From assembly GCF_025502585.1 (NCBI RefSeq), contig NZ_CP106679.1, forward strand, positions 1-64,000: DNA of 64,000 nt, given 5' to 3'. This stretch comes from Reichenbachiella agarivorans. GTDB taxonomy: Bacteria > Bacteroidota > Bacteroidia > Cytophagales > Cyclobacteriaceae. Of the stretch, positions 46,385 through 53,634 are shown piece after piece (positions within the stretch are counted from its first letter, which is position 1; each line of letters opens with the position of its first letter). Under the pieces are notes generated by a model. The model did no database searches. It was not told the origin of the DNA and saw only the letters and a program-made list of their open reading frames with translations. The position numbers and the translations under genes were made by a program.

Positions 46385-46744
46385 ATGAAATTTCCTTCTT
46401 TCATAAAAACCACCAAATACAGTCAATTTAGCTACGAGCCTCGCTATTATGATCCTATCAAGGAAGAAATAGACACCAAAATGAAAGCTGCCCGTGCCAG
46501 ACAAGCAGGCATTGATGCAGGTGATTCTTCCATGGAATACAAGTCAAGTATTTCAGCGGCATTTGGCAAGAGGGAAAAAAAATCTAACCAAACATCTATC
46601 GTCCAATTGCTACTGGCAGCAGCCATATTTGGCGTTGTGGTAGGATGGTTGTTCGTTGGCAATGACGTGTTCTACATTTTTCTGGTGCTTTCTCCATTGT
46701 ATTTTTATTTTCGACTCAAAAAGAAAAAATCACCTACACATTAA
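46385..46744 (+). CDS. Conserved small membrane protein upstream of mutL
   Basis: 119 aa. A basic/acidic N-terminal half without a signal peptide (FSYEPRYYDPIKEEIDTKM) is followed by one long or two short hydrophobic segments (about 72-112), then a Lys-rich tail. I recognise it only as a protein that commonly precedes mutL in this phylum. Its stop overlaps the mutL start by one base (TAATG), so the two are coupled. No function is proposed. Confidence 0.7.
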   Translation: MKFPSFIKTTKYSQFSYEPRYYDPIKEEIDTKMKAARARQAGIDAGDSSMEYKSSISAAFGKREKKSNQTSIVQLLLAAAIFGVVVGWLFVGNDVFYIFLVLSPLYFYFRLKKKKSPTH

Positions 46745-48606
46745 TGCAAGACATCATTCACTTATTGCCTGATGCAATTGCCAATCAAATAGCTGCGGGT
46801 GAAGTCGTCCAACGTCCAGCGTCCGTTGTAAAGGAATTGCTCGAAAACAGTATTGATGCGGAGAGTAGCAAAATTCAGCTAATCGTATCTGATGCAGGAA
46901 AAAATCTGATTCAAGTCGTGGATGATGGCAAAGGCATGAGCGAAACGGATGCCCGTATGAGTTTTGAGCGACATGCGACATCTAAAATCCGAACCTCGCA
47001 GGATTTGTTCAATATCCGCACGATGGGTTTTCGTGGAGAAGCTTTGGCATCTATTGCGGCAGTAGCTCGCGTCGAACTCAAAACCAAAACCGAATCGAAA
47101 GAACTAGGCACCTCTATCTTGATAGAAGCCTCAGAAGTGAAACATCAGTCACCAGACACGATGAACAAAGGCACGTCTATAGCAGTGAAAAACCTATTCT
47201 TCAACGTACCTGCCCGAAGGAATTTCCTCAAAAGCAATCCTGTAGAAATGCGCCACATCATAGACGAGTTTCAAAGAGTCGCTCTAGCCAATCCTCAGGT
47301 CAGCATGCATCTCACGCAAAACGACAAGGAAATCTACAACGCCCCAGGAGGAAAACTAAGTCAGAGAATCGTCCACCTCTTTGGAAAAAACTACCAAAGC
47401 CAGATGATCGCATGTCATGAAGAAACAGAATGGCTCAAAATCACTGGATATATAGGTAAACCCGAGCATGCCAAGAAGACAAGAGGAGAACAATTCTTTT
47501 TTGTGAACAATCGGTTTATCAAAAGTGGCTATTTGAACCATGCTGTTCAGGGAGCGTTTGAGGGATTAATCAAAGACGATCAGCACCCGTTTTACGCCCT
47601 GTACTTAGAGATGGATCCTGCGCGTATTGACATCAACGTACACCCAACCAAAACAGAGATCAAATTTGAAGATGAAAGGAGTGTCTATGGCATCATCAAA
47701 TCTGCTGTAAAACAGGCTTTGGGCACACACAACGTGACTCCTTCATTGGATTTTCATACAGATGTCAATTTTGAGAATTTCGCAGTACATAGCTACAAAT
47801 TCGAGTCTGGCACTGCTACCAAGGACAAAAGTTATGGCAATTTCAAGTCTATAGACCATCAACAAGGCAAATCAGCCAGATGGGAAAGTCTCTATGAGAG
47901 CGCTATCAATGAATCTACCCTGTCTCCAGCCGAAATCCGACAAGAAGAAATGGCTGGTTTTGATCAAAACAAGGCGGATGACCGACAGGAAAAAGTGCAA
48001 ATGGAAATCTCTTCTCAGATGTCTACCGCACAGGTCAATACGTCAGACCCCATACTCATGCACGAAAAATACGTGATGAAGCAGGTCAAGTCTGGCGTCA
48101 TGATATTGGATGCTGTACTGGCACATGAGCGAATCCTCTACGAGAAGTACAAACATACACTCAGCAACAAGACAGGGATGTCCCAGAAATGTCTATTCCC
48201 TGTCCATTTAGAGCTCAGTCCTGGCGACTTCTCATTGGTCATGGAATTGGAAAGCGAAATCTCTGCATTAGGATTTGAATTTGAAATATTCGGAGGGCAT
48301 AGCATCTCCATCAATGGTGTGCCTGCTGATGCCCAAAACATCAACGAAAAGGAATTGTTGGAAGGATTGATTGAACAGTTCAAGTTCAACAAATCCGAAC
48401 TTTCACTCAACAAACAAGAAAACATTGCCAGATCCATTGCCAAGAGATCTGCGAGTCGTACGAAAATTTCCAAAGAAATCGTCGAACTCAAAAGTCTCAT
48501 CGATCGTTTGTTTGCCTGCGATCAACCCAATTATACTCCTAATGGTACTCCTACATTTGTTATCTTAGGGCTCGAAAAAATTGTAGAATTTTTTAAGTAC
48601 AAATAA
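46744..48606 (+). CDS. mutL: DNA mismatch repair protein MutL
   Basis: 620 aa. GHKL ATPase N-terminal domain: IANQIAAGEVVQRPASVVKELLENSIDA, DDGKGM, RHATSKI and MGFRGEALASI, all intact. The C-terminal dimerisation domain is present. The endonuclease metal motif, DQHAxxExxxxE in nicking MutL proteins, reads DAVLAHERILYE (456-467). The usual C-terminal CPHGRP reads TPNGTP, so the nickase site appears lost. It links MutS to downstream repair. Overlaps the small membrane protein gene by one base and is followed directly by a rhomboid gene. Confidence 0.96.
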   Translation: MQDIIHLLPDAIANQIAAGEVVQRPASVVKELLENSIDAESSKIQLIVSDAGKNLIQVVDDGKGMSETDARMSFERHATSKIRTSQDLFNIRTMGFRGEALASIAAVARVELKTKTESKELGTSILIEASEVKHQSPDTMNKGTSIAVKNLFFNVPARRNFLKSNPVEMRHIIDEFQRVALANPQVSMHLTQNDKEIYNAPGGKLSQRIVHLFGKNYQSQMIACHEETEWLKITGYIGKPEHAKKTRGEQFFFVNNRFIKSGYLNHAVQGAFEGLIKDDQHPFYALYLEMDPARIDINVHPTKTEIKFEDERSVYGIIKSAVKQALGTHNVTPSLDFHTDVNFENFAVHSYKFESGTATKDKSYGNFKSIDHQQGKSARWESLYESAINESTLSPAEIRQEEMAGFDQNKADDRQEKVQMEISSQMSTAQVNTSDPILMHEKYVMKQVKSGVMILDAVLAHERILYEKYKHTLSNKTGMSQKCLFPVHLELSPGDFSLVMELESEISALGFEFEIFGGHSISINGVPADAQNINEKELLEGLIEQFKFNKSELSLNKQENIARSIAKRSASRTKISKEIVELKSLIDRLFACDQPNYTPNGTPTFVILGLEKIVEFFKYK

Positions 48607-49398
48607 ATGTTCAATCTGACACCCATGGTCAAAAACATCCTGATAATCAACATCGGGATTTTCTTAATAGGCTCTTTGCTCAAGCTAGACTTGTCGCACC
48701 TCTTTGGTGTACACTACATATTCTCGTCTGGTTTTTTTATTTTTCAATACGTCACCTACATGTGGTTGCATGCCAGTTTCATGCATGTACTGAGCAACAT
48801 GTTTGCTGTACTGATATTCGGACCTATGCTGGAGAGAGTTTGGGGATCCAAAAAATTCCTTATTTTCTACCTGATCACAGGTATCGGTGCTGGTCTACTC
48901 TATGGAGTGGCTGACACGATCGAAAAAAACAACCTGAGCAACGCCAAAGAGCAGTTTGTAGACAACCCCAACCCTGAGGACTTTTACATTTACATCCATA
49001 ATTACAACCGAGGTTATGACATGGTCAAGTTAGGAGACTTTGCAGATCAGTATTACGAGCATGCGGATGATCTCAGCTACACCAGTCAGGCAGTGTCAAT
49101 CGTCAATAGAATGTACGAAGACATGGTCAACATACCTATGGTAGGGGCATCAGGGGCGGTTTTCGGCATACTGATGGCCTTCGGCATGCTCTTTCCCAAT
49201 ACTCAATTGATTCTGCTATTTCCTCCCATACCCATCAAGGCAAAATATTTGGTGTTTTTCTATGGAGCTTATGAACTTTATTCGGAAATTAACAGGAGTG
49301 GAACAGACAATGTCGCCCATTTGGCACACTTGAGTGGTATGCTCATTGCCTTTGTCCTACTGAAGTACTGGGCAAGAAACGGACGTGATTTTTATTAA
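48607..49398 (+). CDS. Rhomboid family intramembrane serine protease
   Basis: 263 aa polytopic protein. Rhomboid landmarks: WLHASFMHVLSNMFAVLIFG (H/N in TM2), the catalytic Ser in MVGASGAVFGIL and catalytic His in NVAHLAHLSGML. An insertion of about 70 hydrophilic residues (about 105-165, acidic) sits between TM segments. It cleaves membrane-spanning substrates in the inner membrane. It starts directly at the mutL stop, and 18 bp separate it from a second rhomboid gene. Confidence 0.93.
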   Translation: MFNLTPMVKNILIINIGIFLIGSLLKLDLSHLFGVHYIFSSGFFIFQYVTYMWLHASFMHVLSNMFAVLIFGPMLERVWGSKKFLIFYLITGIGAGLLYGVADTIEKNNLSNAKEQFVDNPNPEDFYIYIHNYNRGYDMVKLGDFADQYYEHADDLSYTSQAVSIVNRMYEDMVNIPMVGASGAVFGILMAFGMLFPNTQLILLFPPIPIKAKYLVFFYGAYELYSEINRSGTDNVAHLAHLSGMLIAFVLLKYWARNGRDFY

Positions 49399-49416
49399 AT
49401 AATAGACGATATATCT

Positions 49417-50340
49417 ATGGATAATTTACTTGATGATTTCAAAAACGCATGGAGGAGACCAAACAATGCTCTGCCGCAAATCATCATTATCAATGTGGTT
49501 ATTTTTCTGGTACTAGCAGTACTTAACATTTTCGGGAAAATCGCAGGTGTAGAGTTTATTTCGAATTTTGTGTACGATCAGTTTAGCATCCCTCCTGCTT
49601 TTGCAGATTTCATTCAGCGACCATGGACGCTTATCACTTATGCTTTCGCGCATAGCCTGAACAGCATTTTTCATATCCTGTTCAACATGCTCGTTTTGTA
49701 CTGGTTTGGCAAATTAATCGTTGAGTATCTGGGCAATCAAAAACTCATCAACCTATACGTACTTGGTGCACTGGCGGGTGGCATTATCTATCTCTTAGTT
49801 TACAATTTGATCCCCTACTACATCGACAGGTCCAATTTCCCAGGAATGGTAGGAGCCTCTGCGGCAGTCTATGCCATCACGTTAGCAGCAGCAACCCTAC
49901 TACCCAATTACACCTTTTATCTGATGTTTTTAGGCCCTGTCAAGATCAAGTACATCGCAGGATTCTATATCTTGATTTCGTTTTTGGGTACTGTGGGAGG
50001 CAATGCTGGAGGCAATATAGCACATTTGGGAGGTGCTTTTATCGGCTATGTCTATATCAAGCAGTTGCAATCTGGAACGGACTGGGGTCTATGGATTGGT
50101 GGCGTGATGTCATTTTTCAAGAGCTTGTTTACCAAACAAGCTCCTATCAAAGTGTCTCACAAGAGAGCTAAAACGGAAAATCGAAGCGCTACAACTAGTA
50201 AGACTACATCAAGCACAGGACACAACATCGCCAACCAAGCGGAGATTGATGCGATTTTGGACAAAATATCGCAATCTGGCTATGAAAGCCTGAGCAAAGA
50301 AGAAAAGCAAAAACTATTTAATGCTAGTAACAAGAGTTGA
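49417..50340 (+). CDS. Second rhomboid protease with C-terminal DUF6576-like tail
   Basis: 307 aa. Six-TM rhomboid core: HSLNSIFHILFNMLVLYWFG, catalytic Ser in VGASAAVYAIT (GxSA instead of GxSG), catalytic His in NIAHLGGAFIGY. A basic, Ser/Thr-rich linker (about 245-270) leads to a small C-terminal helical segment (ILDKISQSGYESLSKEEKQKLF) shared by Bacteroidota rhomboids. Tandem with the preceding rhomboid, probably specialised for other substrates. Confidence 0.92.
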   Translation: MDNLLDDFKNAWRRPNNALPQIIIINVVIFLVLAVLNIFGKIAGVEFISNFVYDQFSIPPAFADFIQRPWTLITYAFAHSLNSIFHILFNMLVLYWFGKLIVEYLGNQKLINLYVLGALAGGIIYLLVYNLIPYYIDRSNFPGMVGASAAVYAITLAAATLLPNYTFYLMFLGPVKIKYIAGFYILISFLGTVGGNAGGNIAHLGGAFIGYVYIKQLQSGTDWGLWIGGVMSFFKSLFTKQAPIKVSHKRAKTENRSATTSKTTSSTGHNIANQAEIDAILDKISQSGYESLSKEEKQKLFNASNKS

Positions 50341-50356
50341 ATACGAGAGTAGAATT

Positions 50357-50427
50357 AAGAACCAAGAGTCAAGACAGAAAGTGAATCAGTTTTGTAGTCC
50401 TCGCTCCAATCCTGTGTCTTGGTTCTT
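50357..50427. terminator. Possible convergent terminator with long loop
   Basis: An 11-bp inverted repeat AAGAACCAAGA / TCTTGGTTCTT with a loop of about 49 nt lies between the second rhomboid gene (+) and DUF4494 (-), which converge. The long loop makes it a weak call. Confidence 0.35.
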
Positions 50428-50443
50428 TATCTAATGTAAAAAA

Positions 50444-50938
50444 TCATTCAGTTTCTACCTCTTCTTCTATTTCAGAGAGAGGTTTCAAGTTATCAGGAAT
50501 TTCTTCTTCCTCTGCGTCGTAAGGGTAAACTTCCACCACATTGGTTTTTGCTATTGATGGAATTTCGAAAGGCACTAGCATAGAATTCAAACTATCACTC
50601 ACTCGATCAAAGGCATGCTTTAGGTCTTCAGCATTCACTAAGAAGTAGGTGTTTACATTTACTTCCTTGCCACTATCACCATCTACACTAGAGTAAGTCA
50701 CTTTTGCCTTGTACCAATAATCAGCATCTTCAAAATGGATTAATTCACCGATGTTGGTTTTGGAGATATTGGTAACGGCAAACTCGCCACTGACATCTCG
50801 CTCCATCGCAGCATAAATACGCGACTCAGCCTCAGTATAACTCATGGCATCCACCAAGAAAACATCTGTGGTTTGTTTCATGATTCCTTCGTCATTCACC
50901 TTACCATACTTCACTTTGCACGAATACCATATTTTCAT
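50444..50938 (-). CDS. DUF4494 protein
   Basis: 164 aa, a soluble protein with no signal peptide. DUF4494 features: MKIWYSCKVKYGK at the start, two similar beta/alpha repeats (VDAMSYTEAESRIYAAM and VNAEDLKHAFDRV), each preceded by a WY-type strand, and an acidic tail. A Bacteroidota-specific family of unknown role. Transcribed alone. Confidence 0.88.
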   Translation of the reverse strand: MKIWYSCKVKYGKVNDEGIMKQTTDVFLVDAMSYTEAESRIYAAMERDVSGEFAVTNISKTNIGELIHFEDADYWYKAKVTYSSVDGDSGKEVNVNTYFLVNAEDLKHAFDRVSDSLNSMLVPFEIPSIAKTNVVEVYPYDAEEEEIPDNLKPLSEIEEEVETE

Positions 50939-51077
50939 TCTTGTAGCTTATTAATTTAATAAATTGATTTTGCAGGACTCAAAAGTAGACCTTAGCAAAG
51001 CTAAATTCCAACAAACTTAAAATCATCAGCAAACTATTTTCTATTTTTACTCTTCACAAAATGAAAATCAAACAGTT

Positions 51078-51626
51078 ATGAGAATAATTTTCTTTGCTCT
51101 ATTAATTATCAGCTTCAACAGCTTAGCTCAAGTCGGTGGTGTATTTCCAGACATGGCAACAGAATCCCTAACCAACAACATGATTGATCTCCCTTCTCAA
51201 ATCAAAGGTAAGTATGCTTTGATCGGCTTGGCCTATTCCAAAAAGGCAGAAGAAGATTTGCAACACTGGTTTTCACCAGTTTACAACAACTTCATTCACA
51301 AATCAGAGACACCTAATCCATTTAAGTTTGAATATGACATCAATACATACTTCATTCCTATGCTCACTGGCGCCAAAAGACCTGCCTATAAAAACACAAT
51401 GAAAAAAGTGCAGGAAACTGTTGACCCTAGGCTTAGACCACATGTATTGTTTTATGAAGGAACTATGAATCAATACAGAAACCTGCTCAAACTAGAGGAA
51501 TCTGATCTACCCTACTTTTTCATATTAGATCCTGATGGCGTGATCATTCATACTGCACAAGGAAGGTACACGGATAAGAAGATGCAAGAAATCATCAATG
51601 CCCTCGCTCCCTCACTTAAAAACTAA
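51078..51626 (+). CDS. Exported ATP10/thioredoxin-fold protein
   Basis: 182 aa. Signal peptide (IIFFALLIISFNSLAQ). The mature start FPDMATESLTNNMIDLPSQIKGKYALIGLAYSKKAEEDL has the layout of ATP10/AhpC-like thioredoxin folds, with no active-site Cys pair. The C-terminus PYFFILDPDGVIIHTAQG is the usual fold end. A chaperone or assembly role is possible; not determined. Strong terminator follows. Confidence 0.7.
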   Translation: MRIIFFALLIISFNSLAQVGGVFPDMATESLTNNMIDLPSQIKGKYALIGLAYSKKAEEDLQHWFSPVYNNFIHKSETPNPFKFEYDINTYFIPMLTGAKRPAYKNTMKKVQETVDPRLRPHVLFYEGTMNQYRNLLKLEESDLPYFFILDPDGVIIHTAQGRYTDKKMQEIINALAPSLKN

Positions 51627-51702
51627 AGTACAATTCACACAATTGGAAAAGCGTGTAATGATAGCATCCAACTTATAGTACGGACTTTCTTATAAACACA
51701 GA

Positions 51703-51736
51703 ATAAAAAAAGCTGGCTAATGTCAGCTTTTTTTAT
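51703..51736. terminator. Terminator after the ATP10-like gene
   Basis: Perfect 13-bp stem ATAAAAAAAGCTG / CAGCTTTTTTTAT with an 8-nt loop, 77 bp beyond the stop, T-runs in both directions. Confidence 0.85.
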
Positions 51737-51786
51737 GCACTTATATCAAGAATCTACAATTCGTTCATTAATCATGAAAAAAAATA

Positions 51787-51836
51787 AAAATATTATACAA
51801 CCGTTGCATGTAATATAAAATATTATACACATATTT
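51787..51836 (+). promoter_or_regulatory. Direct repeat and promoter-like region of the lipopeptide cluster
   Basis: AAAATATTATACA occurs twice with a 30-bp period (TATTATACA at 51791 and 51821). Just after the second copy is CATATTTG (51830-51837), one mismatch from TAnnTTTG. TTG at 51804-51806 is the nearest -33-like element, at a slightly long spacing. The start codon of the first lipopeptide gene lies 28 bp further on. Two half-sites three helical turns apart would suit a dimeric regulator. Inference. Confidence 0.4.
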
Positions 51837-51864
51837 GCTTATTAACTAACTAAATATCAATTAG

Positions 51865-52032
51865 ATGAAACTTATAAAAGCAGTATTAGTAGTATTTACC
51901 ATCCTCACTTTAGCATCAGCTTGTAGCCAGGAAGAAGATTTGGTTTTCCCATCTATTGACACGAAAGAAGCAACTGGTGGTGCGAGTGGAGACAGAGATA
52001 ACGGAAAAACACCTCCTGTCCCTTCTAATTAG
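51865..52032 (+). CDS. Small lipoprotein, tandem copy 1
   Basis: 55 aa. Lipoprotein signal (MKLIKAVLVVFTILTLASAC, Cys 20) followed by a 35-residue mature peptide SQEEDLVFPSID..., ending PPVPSN. The next two genes have the same layout. The mature core TKEATGGASGDRDNGKTPP is identical in all three, although copy 3 carries several silent codon changes. That is direct evidence that the peptide is translated and under selection. Acidic and Gly/Pro-rich, without Cys after position 20. No known family is recognised. It is the first of three genes with an exact 223-bp start-to-start spacing. Confidence 0.85.
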   Translation: MKLIKAVLVVFTILTLASACSQEEDLVFPSIDTKEATGGASGDRDNGKTPPVPSN

Positions 52033-52087
52033 AATCAACCAGACATTACTCTAGCTAAAAACATGACAAGAACTAAATAATCAAAAG

Positions 52088-52255
52088 ATGAAATTTATAA
52101 AAGCAGCATTAGTAGTATTTACCATCCTGACTTTAACATCAGCTTGTAGCCAAGAAGAAGATTTGATACTCCCATCTATTGACACGAAAGAAGCAACTGG
52201 TGGTGCGAGTGGAGACAGAGATAACGGAAAAACACCTCCTGTCCCTTCTAATTAG
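52088..52255 (+). CDS. Small lipoprotein, tandem copy 2
   Basis: 55 aa, start 223 bp after copy 1. The signal peptide differs at a few positions (MKFIKAALVVFTILTLTSAC). In the last 28 codons the DNA is identical to copy 1, including all wobble bases, so this is the younger duplication. Mature peptide SQEEDLILPSID... . The 55-bp spacer before it differs from the next one at only two bases. No separate promoter or terminator is seen, so one transcript for all three is likely. Confidence 0.85.
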   Translation: MKFIKAALVVFTILTLTSACSQEEDLILPSIDTKEATGGASGDRDNGKTPPVPSN

Positions 52256-52310
52256 AATCAACCAGACGTTACTCTAGCTAAAAACATAACAAGAACTAAA
52301 TAATCAAAAG

Positions 52311-52475
52311 ATGAAATTTATAAAAGCAGTATTAATAGCATTTACCATCCTTACTTTAGCATCAGCTTGTAGTCAAGAAGAAGATTTGATTTTACCATCT
52401 ATTGACACGAAAGAAGCAACTGGCGGTGCTAGTGGAGATAGAGACAACGGAAAAACTCCTCCAATTCCTTCTTGA
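52311..52475 (+). CDS. Small lipoprotein, tandem copy 3
   Basis: 54 aa, again exactly 223 bp after the previous start. Its Gly/Asp-rich core is encoded with different wobble bases from copies 1 and 2 (GGC for GGT, GCT for GCG, GAT for GAC, GAC for GAT, ACT for ACA, CCA for CCT), yet the amino acids are the same. Only V-to-I and loss of the final Asn differ at the end. The pattern fits purifying selection on the mature peptide. Followed by an 83-bp spacer containing a perfect hairpin that touches the next start codon. Confidence 0.85.
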   Translation: MKFIKAVLIAFTILTLASACSQEEDLILPSIDTKEATGGASGDRDNGKTPPIPS

Positions 52476-52502
52476 TTTTACAATTCTTTAAAAAGAATAC
52501 AA

Positions 52503-52558
52503 AGCAATAAAGGTAAATTAAGTAGAATTCTTCCTCTACTTAATTTACCTTTATTGCT
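52503..52558 (+). repeat. Perfect 24-bp-stem inverted repeat abutting the TPR gene start
   Basis: Left arm 52503-52526 and right arm 52535-52558 are exact complements, with an 8-nt loop (ATTCTTCC). The next base is the A of the TPR gene ATG (52559). In mRNA it would bury everything just upstream of the start codon. There is no U-tract after it beyond the U-rich right arm itself, so it could be a terminator for the lipopeptide genes, a translation lock on the TPR gene, or an operator. Confidence 0.9.
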
Positions 52559-53617
52559 ATGAAGAAAAAAATTGGTCTCTTTTCGCTTCTTTTTTTAATG
52601 GGGTCAATTGCCTGTATTTATTTTTTTAGAGGTAAGACAGGCTCTTTACCTATAGACTTGAAAGAATCAAGTAATAGGATGATTGGGGGTCAATATGATT
52701 CTGCCATTTTTTATGCGAAGAAGATAATAGCTAATTCAAACAGTGCTTACAATCAGCTTTACGCATTCAGCATCATAGGATATAGCTGGTTTGAACAAGG
52801 AGAATTAGATTCTGCTTTATTCTATTATTCCAAGGCTTTAACATTTGAAAGCACAACCAATCCAGGGCTTAAAGCAAGTTCTTTGAACATGATTGGTTTA
52901 ATTCTTCAAGAAAAACAAACTCACGATAAATCCATCAAGTATTTTAGAGAATCCATATCTCTTTATGAAACAATAAATAGTAAACAGTTACCAATCGTTT
53001 ACTACAACCTTGCCTACAACCAAAGTCAAACCAACAACATAGAATGCATAGAATCGTATTACAAAGCACTGGAATACGCTTCTGATTTTAAAGATTTAAA
53101 ATATGAAGCATACTGCCTTTCGGACCTCGGCAATCTCATGCTAGAGACTAAAAACTACAATTCTGCGATAGAATACTTCCTTGCCTCACTCGATAATGAA
53201 TATGCCAAAAATCATCCAAGAAGAAAAGCGGTAGCTCTACAGGGATTAGGGGAATCAGAATTTTACACCAGAGACTACAGTAGCGCCAAAGTACATGCCT
53301 TGGAAGCCTTGAAACTCAAAATGGAAAACGGGTATGAAGAGTTTCTTTTTACGTCATATTTGTTACTGGGTCGTATTTACAGAGAAACGAATGAACTAGA
53401 AGAAGCGGAAAACAATTTCAAGAGAGCAATTATTTATTATCCTTACAACGAACGCAATAAAAAGAACGTGGCTGTTTTTAAGGAATTGGGAGATGTAGAA
53501 CTTCAGCTTGGTAAACTCAAACAAAGTGAATACTACAATCAAATTCATTTTGAAGAACTGGAAAGGCAATTGGACGAAAGAAAACAAGCACACAATCTAA
53601 AAATAATTGCCATCTAA
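52559..53617 (+). CDS. Membrane-anchored TPR-repeat protein next to the lipopeptide cluster
   Basis: 352 aa. A basic N-terminus and hydrophobic stretch (MKKKIGLFSLLFLMGSIACI) form an uncleaved signal anchor, or possibly a poor lipobox at Cys 19. The positive end predicts that the rest is periplasmic. About six to seven TPR units follow (from about residue 45 to 335, for example ALFYYSKALTFES, SIKYFRESISLYE, AIEYFLASLDNE, AENNFKRAIIYYP). The end KQAHNLKIIAI is where Bacteroidota TPR regulators usually enter a transmembrane helix and a LuxR-type HTH. Both are missing, and the next gene converges 18 bp away, so this is a short version or a truncation. No function known. Confidence 0.8.
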   Translation: MKKKIGLFSLLFLMGSIACIYFFRGKTGSLPIDLKESSNRMIGGQYDSAIFYAKKIIANSNSAYNQLYAFSIIGYSWFEQGELDSALFYYSKALTFESTTNPGLKASSLNMIGLILQEKQTHDKSIKYFRESISLYETINSKQLPIVYYNLAYNQSQTNNIECIESYYKALEYASDFKDLKYEAYCLSDLGNLMLETKNYNSAIEYFLASLDNEYAKNHPRRKAVALQGLGESEFYTRDYSSAKVHALEALKLKMENGYEEFLFTSYLLLGRIYRETNELEEAENNFKRAIIYYPYNERNKKNVAVFKELGDVELQLGKLKQSEYYNQIHFEELERQLDERKQAHNLKIIAI

Positions 53618-53634
53618 GAATGTGCTTCCATACC

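Larger units (their letters stand above)
51865..52475 (+). repeat. Three tandem 223-bp units
   Basis: Starts at 51865, 52088 and 52311 with 168 bp coding plus 55 bp spacer per unit. The third unit ends inside its gene. Copies 1 and 2 are nearly identical at the 3' side; copy 3 is older. Confidence 0.92.

Noticed and set aside
51865-52475. CRISPR-like regular spacing of the 223-bp units
   Set aside because: The units are full genes with spacers that are themselves repeats. There are no short direct repeats separated by unique spacers.
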